A DNA stretch of 64,000 nucleotides from DATMER01 sp963844885 (GCA_963844885.1 CAWJQA010000018.1:372001-436000); one strand, 5' to 3'; shown: positions 55,308 through 64,000, counted from the first letter of the stretch. Program-made: numbers and translations. Notes: generated from the letters alone by a model not told the origin.

Positions 55308-57350
55308 TCAGTCCAGGTTTGCTCCATTTTCCCGTAACAACTCGACGAAGGCCGTTTCATCCAGGGTTTTGACGCCCAACCGCTGGGCGTCCTCGGCCTT
55401 GGAGCCGGCGTCCTCGCCGATCACCACGTAGTCGGTCGACTTGCTGACCGACCCCGTGGCCCGTCCACCCAGAGATTCCACGAATTTCTGGGCCTCGGGC
55501 CGGGAGAAGCGGGACAGTCCGCCGGTGAAGACGAACTTCATGCCCGCAAACGGTTGTACGCTCGCCGCCTCCGGCTTGGACTGCTCTTCCCGCAGGTTGA
55601 GCTTCTTCGTCAGCTCGTCCAGGATCTCGGCGTTCTTGGGCTCGGCGAAGAAGGCCAGGATCTGCTCGGCCATGCGCGGACCGACGCCGGAGACCTCCTG
55701 GAGCGCGGCTTCGTCCGCCGTCCGCAGGCGCTCGAAGGAGCCGAAGTGCCGGGCCAGGTCGCGCGCGACGGCGGTGCCGACCTCGGGGATGCCCAGACCG
55801 TAGAGGAAGCGCGCCAGCTCCACGCTGGCCGCCGCCTTGGCCAGCGCCTCGACCAGGTTGGTGGCCGACTTTTCCGCGAAGCCCTCCAACTGCACCAGCC
55901 GATCGGCCGTCAGCTCGAAGAGGTCCGGGAGCTGCTTCACCAATCCCTCGCTGACGAACTGCTTGGCGGTCTCGTCTCCCAGCCCTTCGATGTCCAGCGC
56001 GTTGCGGGAGGCGAAGTGGACGATCCGGCCGGCGAGCTGGGCCGGGCATTCGAAGCTGTTCGGGCAGACGGTGAACGGGCCGCGCTCGGTCAGCGCCGTG
56101 CCGCAGGACGGGCAGACGTCCGGCATCTTCCAGACCGGCCCTCGCTCCTTGTCCGGCTCCTCGATGCGCTCGACGACCTGGGGGATGACGTCGCCGGCCC
56201 GCTGGATGCGCACGCGGTCGCCTTCGCGGACGTCTTTCCTCGCCACCTCCTCGCGGTTGTGGAGCGTGGCGCGGGAGACGGTCACGCCGCCGATCTCGAC
56301 CGGCAGCATGATCGCCACGGGGGTGACCACGCCGGTGCGGCCGACGCTGGGGAGGATGGAGAGGAGGCGCGTCACCTCCTTGCGCGGCGGGAACTTGAAG
56401 GCGTACGCCCAGCGCGGATGCCGGGCCGTCCAGCCGAGCATCTCGCGGGCTTCCAGGTCGTTCAGCTTGATGACGATGCCGTCGATCTCGTAGCCGAGGA
56501 AGCTCAGGTCGTCGCGCTTGTCCTCGAGCTCCTTGTGGTAGGCGAAGATCCCGTCGAGATCCGTGGCGCGGCGGACGTGGTCGTTGACGCGCAACCCCCA
56601 GTCGCGGAGGGCCTGGAGCACGTCCCACTGCGATTCGACGTCGAGCCCTTCCGAGGCCAGGATGTCGTAGGCGTAGAGGTCGAGCGGCCGGGCGGCGGTG
56701 ATCTGGGGATCGAGCTGGCGCAGGGCGCCGGCCGCGGCGTTGCGCGGGTTCGCGAACGGCTCCTTGCCTTCGGCCATCAGCGTCTCGTTGAGCTTTTCGA
56801 AGTCCTCGGAGTGCATGATGACCTCGCCGCGGATGGCGACGAACGGCGGCACCGGCCGTTCCGTGCGCAGGCGGAGGGGGACGCTCTGGATGGTGCGGAC
56901 GTTGGCCGTGATCCCTTCGCCGCGGCGGCCGTCGCCGCGGGTGGAGGCCTGGAGCAGGGCGCCGTCCCGGTAGACCAGCTCGACCGAGGCGCCGTCGAGC
57001 TTCGGCTCCAGCACGTATTCGACGGGGAAGTCCTCGCCGAGCCCCTTGCGTACCCGCTCGTCGAAGCGGCGGAGCGAGGCCTCGGACTGGTCCGAGTCCA
57101 GGGAGAGCATGGGAGCGGCGTGCTCGATGGTGGCGAAGCTGGTCAGCGGCTGGCCGGCGACCCGCTGGGTGGGCGAATCGTCGGTGATCAGGTCCGGATG
57201 CTCCTCCTCCAGGGCGACGAGCTCGCGGTACAGCTTGTCGTACTGCTCGTCGGAGACTTCCGGCCTGTCCTTGACGTAATAGAGATAGTCGTGGTGGCGG
57301 ATCTCGGAACGGAGCCTGGCGACCCGCTCGGCGGCCTTCTCTCTGTCCAT
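55308..57350 (-). CDS. ligA: NAD-dependent DNA ligase
   Basis: 680 aa. Ia domain (DYLYYVKDRPEVSDEQYDKL), adenylation site K117 in EPKLDGAS, OB fold, zinc finger (CPSCGTAL..CPNSFECPAQL), helix-hairpin-helix region (IEGLGDETAKQFV, GIPEVGTAVARDLA) and C-terminal BRCT (KFVFTGGLSRFSRPEAQKFV). The ATG at 57350 has AGGGGAG upstream. A 66-bp piece of the BRCT region is duplicated at 53962. Confidence 0.96.
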   Translation of the reverse strand: MDREKAAERVARLRSEIRHHDYLYYVKDRPEVSDEQYDKLYRELVALEEEHPDLITDDSPTQRVAGQPLTSFATIEHAAPMLSLDSDQSEASLRRFDERVRKGLGEDFPVEYVLEPKLDGASVELVYRDGALLQASTRGDGRRGEGITANVRTIQSVPLRLRTERPVPPFVAIRGEVIMHSEDFEKLNETLMAEGKEPFANPRNAAAGALRQLDPQITAARPLDLYAYDILASEGLDVESQWDVLQALRDWGLRVNDHVRRATDLDGIFAYHKELEDKRDDLSFLGYEIDGIVIKLNDLEAREMLGWTARHPRWAYAFKFPPRKEVTRLLSILPSVGRTGVVTPVAIMLPVEIGGVTVSRATLHNREEVARKDVREGDRVRIQRAGDVIPQVVERIEEPDKERGPVWKMPDVCPSCGTALTERGPFTVCPNSFECPAQLAGRIVHFASRNALDIEGLGDETAKQFVSEGLVKQLPDLFELTADRLVQLEGFAEKSATNLVEALAKAAASVELARFLYGLGIPEVGTAVARDLARHFGSFERLRTADEAALQEVSGVGPRMAEQILAFFAEPKNAEILDELTKKLNLREEQSKPEAASVQPFAGMKFVFTGGLSRFSRPEAQKFVESLGGRATGSVSKSTDYVVIGEDAGSKAEDAQRLGVKTLDETAFVELLRENGANLD

Positions 57351-57451
57351 GCGCTCCCCTTGATAGGATCGCCCTTTGCGGGCGGTCGTTGGCAGGCCGA
57401 TGCTAGCATCGAGCGCCGCGCGGGAAAGCCGGATGGAGAGGAAATGAAGCC

Positions 57452-58387
57452 ATGACATCGCTCTGGACGCGCGCCGGTCTCACCTGGAGGGAGCTCGGGG
57501 TGCGCCTGTGGCGGCAGATCTACCAGGACGAGCTCCTGGGGCGCTCGGCGGAGCTGGCCTACTTCTTCCTCTTCTCGGCGTTTCCGCTGCTCCTGTTCCT
57601 GACCTCGCTGCTGGGCTACGTGGCGGGGGCGAGCGCGTCGCTGCGCTGGAGCCTCCTCTGGTACCTGGCGCGGATCTCGCCCAGCCCGGAGATCACCTCG
57701 CTGCTGACCGGCACGCTCAAGGAGATCACGGTGGCGCGTAGCGGGGTCAAGCTCTACGCCAGTCTCGTCGCCGCTCTCTGGATCGCCTCGAACGGCATGA
57801 TCGCGGTGGGCCGGACGCTGAACATCGCCTGCGGCCTCAAGGAGACCCGCCGGTGGTGGAAGCGGCGGATCATCGCGGTGGTGCTGACCGTCCTGTTCGC
57901 CGTCCTCATCATCTCCGCCCTCACGGTCATCTTCTACGGCAGCGCGATCGCGAGCCTGCTGGCCGAGCACGCCGGCCCGTCCGTCGCGGTGGCCTGGTAT
58001 GCCCTGAAGTGGCCGCTGCTGCTGGCCTTCCTGGTCGTCTCCTTCGAGTTGCTCTACAACTACGCGCCCGACCAGGGAGACGCGCCGAGCCGCCATTGGG
58101 TCACGCCGGGAGCGGTGACGGGGGTGTCGCTGTTCCTGCTGGCCTCGTTCGGGCTGCGGCTCTACCTCTCTTACTTCCATATCTACAGCAAGACCTACGG
58201 CTCGGTCGGCGCGGTCATCCTTCTCCTGACCTGGTTCTACATGACGGGGTTCGCCATTCTCATGGGAGGAGAGGTCAACTCCGAGATCGGCAACGAGATC
58301 TCGCGGCAGGAGGCGAAGCGGCAGGGGAAGGAGACGCCGCAGGAGCGCCGCCGCCGCCGCCGCCGGCTGCTCCGCACCTTCCGTTAG
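57452..58387 (+). CDS. YihY/BrkB-family membrane protein
   Basis: 311 aa, six predicted transmembrane helices. Family motifs: RSAELAYFFLFSAFPLLLFL, SNGMIAVGRTLNIACG, YNYAPDQGDAPSRHWVTPGA and LLTWFYMTGFAILMGGEVNS. The C-terminus is strongly basic. Function is unsettled (once called RNase BN; now a transporter-like family). Confidence 0.93.
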   Translation: MTSLWTRAGLTWRELGVRLWRQIYQDELLGRSAELAYFFLFSAFPLLLFLTSLLGYVAGASASLRWSLLWYLARISPSPEITSLLTGTLKEITVARSGVKLYASLVAALWIASNGMIAVGRTLNIACGLKETRRWWKRRIIAVVLTVLFAVLIISALTVIFYGSAIASLLAEHAGPSVAVAWYALKWPLLLAFLVVSFELLYNYAPDQGDAPSRHWVTPGAVTGVSLFLLASFGLRLYLSYFHIYSKTYGSVGAVILLLTWFYMTGFAILMGGEVNSEIGNEISRQEAKRQGKETPQERRRRRRRLLRTFR

Positions 58388-58495
58388 ATTCTTTGTCCCG
58401 CGAACGCCTCCGCAAGCACTCTGTCTTGTGTAGACCCAATTGCGAAATGGGGTAGAGGGGGATGCCCTGTTTCCAGTCTCAAGAGGAGATCGGTG

Positions 58496-59452
58496 ATGAA
58501 AGACTGGAAAATGTTTGCGTTCGTAGCGTTGGTCCTGGTCGCCTTGCCTGTCGCCGCGCAGACCCACACGGTGGCCGCGGGCGATGACGGCTGGACGACC
58601 CCCGGCGGCGGCTTGACCTACATCAAGCTGACCGGGTGGAACCTGAGCTCGGTGTTCCCGGGCGGTTCCGTGGTCCCCGGCACCGAGCTGGTCAACCTGA
58701 AGGGCAAGGCGATCAAGCCGGCGAGCATGGGCTCGGTCGACACGATCGTGCGCCACGGCGGCCCCCAGACCTTCACCTACTTCGGTGAGATCCGGACGTT
58801 CGCGGTCCAGGTCGTCGGGCTCAGCCTGGTTTCGGACAACGACTCGGTGGGGATCTCGGGTTACGGTACCTACAACCTGGAGGTCTATCTCTCCAAGGCC
58901 GTGGCGAGCACCGGTTCCATGAGCGTCAAGCAGGTGAACGGCGACGGCGGCACGTTCAGCTCGTCGTTCTCGGTTTACCCGGTGGTGGTCTTCGTCAACA
59001 CGACGAACCCCTCCGACCGCGTCCGTCTGGACTGCGGCGCGGTCACGGGCGCCTGCGGCGCCATCGTCCTGAACTCGGCCGGCAGCGGCTGGGTCCACAC
59101 CGGCGGTCCGGGCAACTTCAACCCGGCGACCGCGGGTGTCCCGAATCTGCCCTCCGGAGTGGTCTTCGACGCCAACGGCGACGGTGTCAACGACACCACG
59201 ACGATCGGCCGGAGCAACTCCTTCATCCCCGGCTTCGCGGCGTCGCCCCCGTTCCCCGTGGCGGCCGGCAACCATGACCATGCCGACTACTCCTCGCGGC
59301 ACATCACCAAGCCGCCGCAGGACTGCCTGCAGGTCGCCCAGCCCGCCGACACCACGGGAGCGACGAAGAACCAGACCGGCGACGCGATTGCCCAGCCGGC
59401 CCCCTGCCCGATCATCGTCGTGCCGGCTGAGCCGGTCGGCGGTGTGAACTAG
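58496..59452 (+). CDS. Secreted beta-rich protein of unknown function
   Basis: 318 aa. Signal peptide MFAFVALVLVALPVAAQ, then a mature region rich in G/T/S/V with strand patterns (SSVFPGGSVVPGTELVNLKG; VFDANGDGVNDTTTIG, a possible calcium-binding D-rich loop) and a P-rich C-terminus. A cysteine pair lies in LDCGAVTGACGAI. ATG 58496 with AGGAG upstream; GTG 58493 is an alternative. Unrecognised. Confidence 0.72.
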   Translation: MKDWKMFAFVALVLVALPVAAQTHTVAAGDDGWTTPGGGLTYIKLTGWNLSSVFPGGSVVPGTELVNLKGKAIKPASMGSVDTIVRHGGPQTFTYFGEIRTFAVQVVGLSLVSDNDSVGISGYGTYNLEVYLSKAVASTGSMSVKQVNGDGGTFSSSFSVYPVVVFVNTTNPSDRVRLDCGAVTGACGAIVLNSAGSGWVHTGGPGNFNPATAGVPNLPSGVVFDANGDGVNDTTTIGRSNSFIPGFAASPPFPVAAGNHDHADYSSRHITKPPQDCLQVAQPADTTGATKNQTGDAIAQPAPCPIIVVPAEPVGGVN

Positions 59453-59460
59453 CCTTTCCG

Positions 59461-59485
59461 GGAGGGGCGGCGCCGCCGCCCCTCC
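59461..59485. terminator. Bidirectional hairpin between convergent genes
   Basis: GGAGGGGCGGCG / CGCCGCCCCTCC, near-perfect 25-nt palindrome placed exactly between the secreted-protein stop and the RND gene stop. Confidence 0.6.
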
Positions 59486-61806
59486 TACCCTTTCTCCACC
59501 CTCCGCAGCAGCTCCGGCAGGAAGATCAGCGTCGTCCCGTAGGAGACCAGCATGGCCAGGGCGAGCAGCAGCCCGAGGCTGGCGTTGGGCTTGATCGCCG
59601 ACACGGTGAGCACCGAGAAGCCGAAGGCGAGCACGAGCGCGTTCCAGAGCAGTCCGCGGCCACCGGTGCGCAGCGTGGCCAAGACCGCCTGTTCGTGGGC
59701 CGCGGCGTGATCGATCCCCTCCCCCCCGTCCCGATATTCACGCCGGTAGGCATGGACGAAGTGGAGGGCGAAGTCCACTCCCGCTCCCAGGTTGACGGCC
59801 GCGAACATGCTGGTGGCGATGCCGAGCGGAATGCCGCCGTAGCCGAGTACGGCGAACATGATCAAGGCGGCGGCGAGCACCGGCGCGAGCGCCGTGGCCG
59901 TGAGCCGGAGGCTGCGCAGAACCACGAGGAGAAGCAGGGAGATCTGGAGCATCGTCCAGCCGATGGACCGGAGCTGGTTGCGGACGATCGCCCCAACCAC
60001 CTCCAGGCCGACCGGCACGTCGCCCGAGAGGTGGGCCCGCACCCCGTAGCGGGAGGAGAGGGCGGGCAGCCGCTGTTCGAGCCAGCCGCGCAGCTCGCGT
60101 CCGCGCTCGAAGTCGGCATTGCGGACGAACAGGCGCGCCCGCGCCGCGTCGAGGTCGTAGGTCAGCACCTGCCGCAGGTCGAGCCACTTCTGGGCCGCTT
60201 CCAGCCAGGCGACGGCCTGCATGGCGGTATCGGGGGTCATGTTCGAGAGCGGGCCTCGGTGATGGAGGACGGTCTCGCCGATCAGCTTCAAGGGCGGCAC
60301 AGGAGAGAGGATGCCGCCCACGTGCGGCGCCGTCCGTGCCTGGTTGTGGAAGTCCTCCAGCAGCGCGAGCCCCCGCGGCGTCTGGAAGAAGAGCCGTTGT
60401 CCTTCGAAGACCACGTCGAAGCGGTAGCTTCCCCAGAAGACGCGGTTGAAGTCGCGCTCGGCCGTGACCAGGTCCGAGCGCGGATCGAAGTTGTCCACCC
60501 AGGAGTCCTGGACCTTCAGGAGGAAGAGGCCGGGCACGGCCAGAACGACGACGGCGAGGCCGGCCAGGGCGGCGCCCCGCGAACGCCGCGCCACGAGCCG
60601 CTCCCAGGCGGGCAGAGCGGCCGTCATTTCCTTCTCCGCCTGCCCGCGGCGCACGATCCAGCTCTCCGGCAGGAGAGCGATCAAGGCCGGGACCAGCGCG
60701 AAGGAGAAGATCATGGCGATCACGAGCCCGATGGCGGCGAAGATCCCGAACTGCCGCAGCGGCAGGATCGACGCCGAGCCGAAGGAGAGGAAGCCGGCCG
60801 CCGTGGTCAACGAAGAGAGGTAGAGCGGCCGGGCGAGGTCGGCATAGGCGCCCGCCGCGGCCCGGATCAGCCTCTCCCGTGGCTCTCCCGTTTCGTCGGC
60901 GACCTCGGGGAGCCGCTGCCGGACGCGTTCCAGGAGATGGATCTCGTCCGTGATCGACAGGGCCATCAGGAGAACGGGGAGGATGGTCGTCACCAGCGTG
61001 ACCGGCACGCCCGTCCAGCCCATGATCCCCAGGGTGCAGACGAGCGTGGCGAGCACTTCGAGCAGGGGGATGAGGACGCCGCCGATCGTCCGCAGCGAGA
61101 GCCAGAGCAGGAGGGCCACGGCCGCGATCATCATGGGCACGAGCCGTTGCAGGTCGCGCAAGACCGCGTTGCCAAGCTCGGCCTCGGCGACGGCCGGGCC
61201 GGTCAGGCGCAGCCGGAACGGGGAGCGGGAGCGGGATTCGATCCACGTTTCGAGCCCCCGGATGAGATCCTGGCGGCCGGCGCCGGTCCGGAGATGGACG
61301 TAGATCGCCGCGCTCCGGCCGTCGCGGGAGAGGAACAGCTCGCGCACCAGCATCGAGCGGTCGATCTCCTTGACCAGGGCGGCGAAGGCGGCGGGATCGT
61401 CCGGAATGCTCGCGGCGTTCTCGATCACCGGGCGGAGCCGGAGCGGGCCGTCGGGCCGGGGCCGCGCCATGCGCAGGGCGAGGGAGCGCACGCCGGCCAT
61501 CGCCACGTCCGGGATCGCCTGGATCTCGCGGTGGCTGGAGAGGAGGAACCGGAGCCCTTCAGGAGACTGGACGGCCGGTCCGCCGGGGAGCGACGTGATC
61601 AGGAGGATGACCTGCTCCGGCTCCTGGAACCGTTCGCGGTCCGCCTGGCTCTGGAGGACGACCGGGTCGTCCGTGGGATAGATGGCGGCGCCGTCCGTGC
61701 GCAGCTCCAGGGAAAAGAGCCCGCGCGCGGCCAGAGCGGTGCTCAAGGCGAGCAGGGCGAGGACGAGGGCAGGCCTCCGCAGAGCGAACCGGGCGAGCGC
61801 GGTCAT
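59485..61806 (-). CDS. RND/MMPL-superfamily exporter
   Basis: 773 aa, about 12 transmembrane helices in two halves, each with a large periplasmic loop (RTDGAAIYPTDDPVVLQSQA; QDSWVDNFDPRSDLVTAERD). The GXXXD-type helix LVTTILPVLLMALSITDEIH carries the proton-relay D, repeated in the second half as NLGAGVDFALHFVHAYRRE. It resembles HpnN/MmpL-type lipid or sterol exporters. The downstream lipoprotein-sorting gene supports a lipid role (inference). The ATG at 61806 is the first credible start. Confidence 0.9.
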   Translation of the reverse strand: MTALARFALRRPALVLALLALSTALAARGLFSLELRTDGAAIYPTDDPVVLQSQADRERFQEPEQVILLITSLPGGPAVQSPEGLRFLLSSHREIQAIPDVAMAGVRSLALRMARPRPDGPLRLRPVIENAASIPDDPAAFAALVKEIDRSMLVRELFLSRDGRSAAIYVHLRTGAGRQDLIRGLETWIESRSRSPFRLRLTGPAVAEAELGNAVLRDLQRLVPMMIAAVALLLWLSLRTIGGVLIPLLEVLATLVCTLGIMGWTGVPVTLVTTILPVLLMALSITDEIHLLERVRQRLPEVADETGEPRERLIRAAAGAYADLARPLYLSSLTTAAGFLSFGSASILPLRQFGIFAAIGLVIAMIFSFALVPALIALLPESWIVRRGQAEKEMTAALPAWERLVARRSRGAALAGLAVVVLAVPGLFLLKVQDSWVDNFDPRSDLVTAERDFNRVFWGSYRFDVVFEGQRLFFQTPRGLALLEDFHNQARTAPHVGGILSPVPPLKLIGETVLHHRGPLSNMTPDTAMQAVAWLEAAQKWLDLRQVLTYDLDAARARLFVRNADFERGRELRGWLEQRLPALSSRYGVRAHLSGDVPVGLEVVGAIVRNQLRSIGWTMLQISLLLLVVLRSLRLTATALAPVLAAALIMFAVLGYGGIPLGIATSMFAAVNLGAGVDFALHFVHAYRREYRDGGEGIDHAAAHEQAVLATLRTGGRGLLWNALVLAFGFSVLTVSAIKPNASLGLLLALAMLVSYGTTLIFLPELLRRVEKG

Positions 61807-61828
61807 GGTGGCGGCAGTGTATCGCCGG
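61804..61828. repeat. 25-bp direct repeat, copy 1
   Basis: The sequence from CATGGTGGCGGCAGTG to TATCGCCGG recurs exactly at 63563-63587. Copy 1 includes the start codon and leader of the RND gene. Confidence 0.8.
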
Positions 61829-61846
61829 AAGGGCCTGCAAAGGACG

Positions 61847-62710
61847 TCAAGGACTGGAAGGATTTCCCGCGGTGAAGCGGTCGCCGTATCTCCGGTTCAG
61901 GATGCCGGCCGCCATGGGAAGCCGCTTCGGGTCGAACAGATCGGCCCCTAGATTTTCGTCGTACCAGGCACCAAGGAGGTCGATGACCGTTTGGTCTCGC
62001 GCCGGCAGGGTGGTCATGACCATGCGTTGAGGAGTCCAGACGCCGCGGAATGAGTGAAGGTCGAGAGCGGAGAAGAGACGTATGGGAAACTTGCTGGAGC
62101 CACGAAAGTACTCAATGTGGGAGACCGACCACGTCCGCTCATCGACTTCGATGCGGGCACGGTCCCACCCAAGGCCTCGGGCCGCCGCAACGCTTCGAGG
62201 CTCTACCAAAAGCCGATAGCAGGGGCCGGTAGAGCATGCCGCCTTCTGGGACTGGAGCACGCGCAAATCCCGCAAGGGCAGCCATACGCGCCAGTCCTGG
62301 TAGGTGAAGTCCGAGCCGAGGATGAAATCCGAGAGCTGCGCGGGCGGAATTTCCAGCACTCGGCGCTCACCGGCGGGAAGGAAGAGCCAGGTTCGGCAGC
62401 GATCTGTTCCTGGAGGGGTGGATTCCTCAAGGAGGAACGACGTTCCAGACAGGGCCTTCGGGGACTGGAGAACGAACAAAGTCGCCGCATTCCCTGCGGT
62501 CATCCTGCGGGCGGTCACCACCTCATAGTGATTGACCGCTTTCTCACCGGACACAAGGGTCATCCGGGCATGCCGAATCTCCGTTTGACCCAGGGGACGG
62601 GCATTGACCCGACCAAGAATCTGCTCTCCGGAGGGCTCCGGCGGGGGAGCTGCGAGGGTTTGGGCGACGGCCAGAAGCAACCCCGCCGGAAACACGATCC
62701 GGAGCCGCAA
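61847..62710 (-). CDS. Outer-membrane lipoprotein-sorting-like protein
   Basis: 287 aa. Signal peptide IVFPAGLLLAVAQTLAA, then a LolA/LolB-like half-barrel pattern (GQTEIRHARMTLVSGEKAVN, RTWLFLPAGERRVLEIPPA, FILGSDFTYQDW, RIEVDERTWSVSHIEYFRG) of the 'outer membrane lipoprotein-sorting protein' group, which commonly accompanies MMPL/RND exporters. It may pass lipid between the exporter and the outer membrane. It lies 41 nt upstream of the RND gene on the same strand. Confidence 0.85.
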   Translation of the reverse strand: MRLRIVFPAGLLLAVAQTLAAPPPEPSGEQILGRVNARPLGQTEIRHARMTLVSGEKAVNHYEVVTARRMTAGNAATLFVLQSPKALSGTSFLLEESTPPGTDRCRTWLFLPAGERRVLEIPPAQLSDFILGSDFTYQDWRVWLPLRDLRVLQSQKAACSTGPCYRLLVEPRSVAAARGLGWDRARIEVDERTWSVSHIEYFRGSSKFPIRLFSALDLHSFRGVWTPQRMVMTTLPARDQTVIDLLGAWYDENLGADLFDPKRLPMAAGILNRRYGDRFTAGNPSSP

Positions 62711-62735
62711 GCTAAAGTTGACTCCCGTGAGCAGG

Positions 62736-63437
62736 TCAGTTCTGGCCCGAGGGGGCTGCCGCGCTCCCTGCGCCGGGAGCCCCCACCGTGCCCGCGTCCG
62801 CGAATTTTTCCTGGGACATGAGCTCTCTCCACATGACCTGCGCGCTCTCCAGCCGGCCGCGTTGCCTGCCCGATTGATCCACGAGCCCGACGCGGTTGAC
62901 GCTCACCGTCTTCTCGTCCCCGATGGGAGGTACGGACGTGACCTGGGACTTCAACTGGACGGCTTCCGTCGTATGCAGGGTGGTCTCGATCTTGGGCATC
63001 TCGATCTTGACATTGACGGCCGCCGCGCACCTCCCGGCGGTCACCGCGGCGAAGGTCGGCCGTGAAGTGTCCAGGGTGACATGAACAGGGCCGAAGACCT
63101 TGCTCTCCCCCTTCAGGTCGAGGGACGTGAACTCGGCGACAACGGTCGCGGTCGACCAGGACACCTTGGTCTGGCCGGGCACCAGAAGGGCCGGCCCTCG
63201 CCGTGTCACGAGAGTTCCTTCCAGCTTGACGGTATCCCGGCCAACGCCCTCGATGTCATAGGTCTCCATCATTACGATGCGGACCTTGTCGATCCCGGGC
63301 TCCGGGATTGTACGCTTGGCCACTTGCATGGACTGTGCCCACAGGCCTCCTTGCAGGCAGGCAGCGAGCACCCCTACAAGCATGAAGGTCTGTAGTGCAT
63401 CGGTGACGACTCGACCGCGGGGAACGATCCTCAGCAT
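62736..63437 (-). CDS. Secreted protein upstream of the lipid-exporter genes
   Basis: 233 aa. Signal peptide TFMLVGVLAACLQGGLWAQ. The mature part is strand-rich (VRIVMMETYDIEGVGRDTVK, PGQTKVSWSTATVVAEFTSL, SKVFGPVHVTLDTSRPTFAA) with a lysine-poor helix near the end. The ATG at 63437 has AAGGGAG upstream; the frame is open further upstream without a start of merit. It probably forms one operon with the sorting protein and exporter. No family recognised. Confidence 0.68.
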   Translation of the reverse strand: MLRIVPRGRVVTDALQTFMLVGVLAACLQGGLWAQSMQVAKRTIPEPGIDKVRIVMMETYDIEGVGRDTVKLEGTLVTRRGPALLVPGQTKVSWSTATVVAEFTSLDLKGESKVFGPVHVTLDTSRPTFAAVTAGRCAAAVNVKIEMPKIETTLHTTEAVQLKSQVTSVPPIGDEKTVSVNRVGLVDQSGRQRGRLESAQVMWRELMSQEKFADAGTVGAPGAGSAAAPSGQN

Positions 63438-63562
63438 AGCGAGCTCCCTTCGTTGAGAAATAGCACCTGTGCAGAGCGCAGTGTAGTCCTTCAGGAGCAG
63501 ATTAGCAAGACCGCAGGCCTCTCCGCTCAACCGGAAGTACTCGAAGCGCAGGCGCCGCGGCC

Positions 63563-63587
63563 CATGGTGGCGGCAGTGTATCGCCGG
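63563..63587. repeat. 25-bp direct repeat, copy 2
   Basis: Exact copy of 61804-61828, upstream of the gene starting at 63437 on the minus strand. Likely a duplicated leader segment of the RND gene. Confidence 0.8.
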
Positions 63588-63636
63588 GGAGCGAAATCTT
63601 GTAAAATAATCCTCCACACCAGAAGAGTTAATCTTT

Positions 63637-63777
63637 GTGGAGGAACCGGGTGGAGCCGATACCAAGCCCGCCATGCTGGACGATCAGGAGTACTTTGGAG
63701 TCCGAGGCGGTCGCAAGGTCTGGAGGAGCAGGGATGGACAGCGCTACTATACCTGGGACGGGCCGGTTTATCCGTAA
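63637..63777 (+). CDS. Short ORF resembling part of a colicin E3-type cytotoxic domain
   Basis: 46 codons from GTG 63637. The segment YFGVRGGRKVWRSRDGQRYY followed by TWDG resembles the start of colicin E3-type (16S rRNA nuclease) domains, in which R-x-DG-x-x-YTWD precedes the catalytic stretch; the catalytic part is missing. Either a truncated toxin relic or a coincidence. Confidence 0.35.
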   Translation: MEEPGGADTKPAMLDDQEYFGVRGGRKVWRSRDGQRYYTWDGPVYP

Positions 63778-63808
63778 GGCGAGGCGCCGGATGCTTCCGT
63801 AGCTGGCG

Positions 63809-63895
63809 AAGGACATAAAGGACATAAAGGACAAAAGGACTCAAAGGACAAGAGCGGACGCGCTGTTTCTCGTCCTTTGGGTCCTTTATGTCCTT
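63809..63895. repeat. 15-bp perfect inverted repeat
   Basis: AAGGACATAAAGGAC (63809-63823) and GTCCTTTATGTCCTT (63881-63895), with further GGAC/GTCC pairs between them. It spans the 3' end of the gene running off the window. Could be a terminator-like structure or mobile-element end. Confidence 0.6.
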
Positions 63896-64000
63896 GATTC
63901 CCCGTACGGCCGCAGGGCCTCGCGCAGCGGGGGAGGTATCGGCGTGGGCACGGTCTCCTGACCCTGGCGGCGCATGCAGGCCACCTGCTGCTCGCCGCGG
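63886..64000 (-). CDS. 3' end of a gene running off the window
   Basis: An open minus-strand frame from the edge to TAA at 63886 encodes VACMRRQGQETVPTPIPPPL then REALRPYGESRT. Codon use matches coding DNA. Too short to assign. Confidence 0.4.
   Translation of the reverse strand, partial: RGEQQVACMRRQGQETVPTPIPPPLREALRPYGESRT

Noticed and set aside
55554..57455. 633-codon plus-strand ORF opposite ligA
   Set aside because: Shadow of ligA, no recognisable motif; the same holds for the long ORF opposite uup (27097-29004).

Overview
This is a GC-rich chromosomal window from a Gram-negative bacterium. The best guess is Acidobacteriota (Thermoanaerobaculia-like), and that is inference. The reasons are a TonB-dependent receptor with an N-terminal carboxypeptidase-regulatory-like domain, a relic of a MacB/ADOP-type permease, LolA-type lipoprotein carriers, and many PIN/Phd toxin-antitoxin pairs. 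No rRNA, tRNA or CRISPR array was recognised. Several conserved genes (secD, lolA, the TonB receptor, a SEDS-like gene) carry single-base frameshifts, often at C/G runs. Local consensus errors are therefore likely, and those breaks should not be read as biology without checking.

Layout. 0.1-1.3 kb: toxin-antitoxin pair and a small membrane protein. 1.3-1.7 kb: a degenerate array with a 21-bp period. 1.75-2.1 kb: a strong promoter and a structured leader or small RNA. 2.2-14.7 kb: a seven-gene, mostly overlapping operon encoding a membrane protein, a GAP1-like adaptor, a zinc-ribbon P-loop GTPase, a TPR membrane protein, a divergent SEDS (FtsW/RodA-like) protein, a penicillin-binding protein with intact SxxK/SxN/KTG motifs, and a small membrane protein. 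This is the strongest candidate for an undescribed system: a GTPase-linked peptidoglycan synthase.

14.9-20.9 kb: lysine/diaminopimelate operon on the minus strand (dapE-asd-lysC-dapB-dapA-dapD). 21-24.1 kb: STAS protein, S41-like peptidase with an in-frame stop, Coa1-like protein. 24.2-27.3 kb: accessory patch with a second 21-bp-period array, antitoxin, Mrr endonuclease and a YoeB system. 27.3-36.4 kb: housekeeping genes (Uup-type ABC-F, carbonic anhydrase, fabI, manC, trmB, ABC exporter, epimerase). 36.5-49.5 kb: TonB receptor, HD hydrolase, LON-domain protein, CDF transporter, folK, lolA, tgt, yajC-secD-secF.

49.6-54.7 kb: a second accessory island with gene relics, a third 21-bp-period array, a MITE-like element, a ~115-bp element shared with the region upstream of mrr, a membrane protein gene interrupted by a complete group II intron, REP-like palindromes, a recombinase relic, a duplicated ligA fragment and a Phd/VapC pair. 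54.8-64 kb: msrB, ligA, a YihY-family protein, a secreted protein, an RND/MMPL exporter with a lipoprotein-sorting partner and a secreted protein, then a partial gene at the edge.
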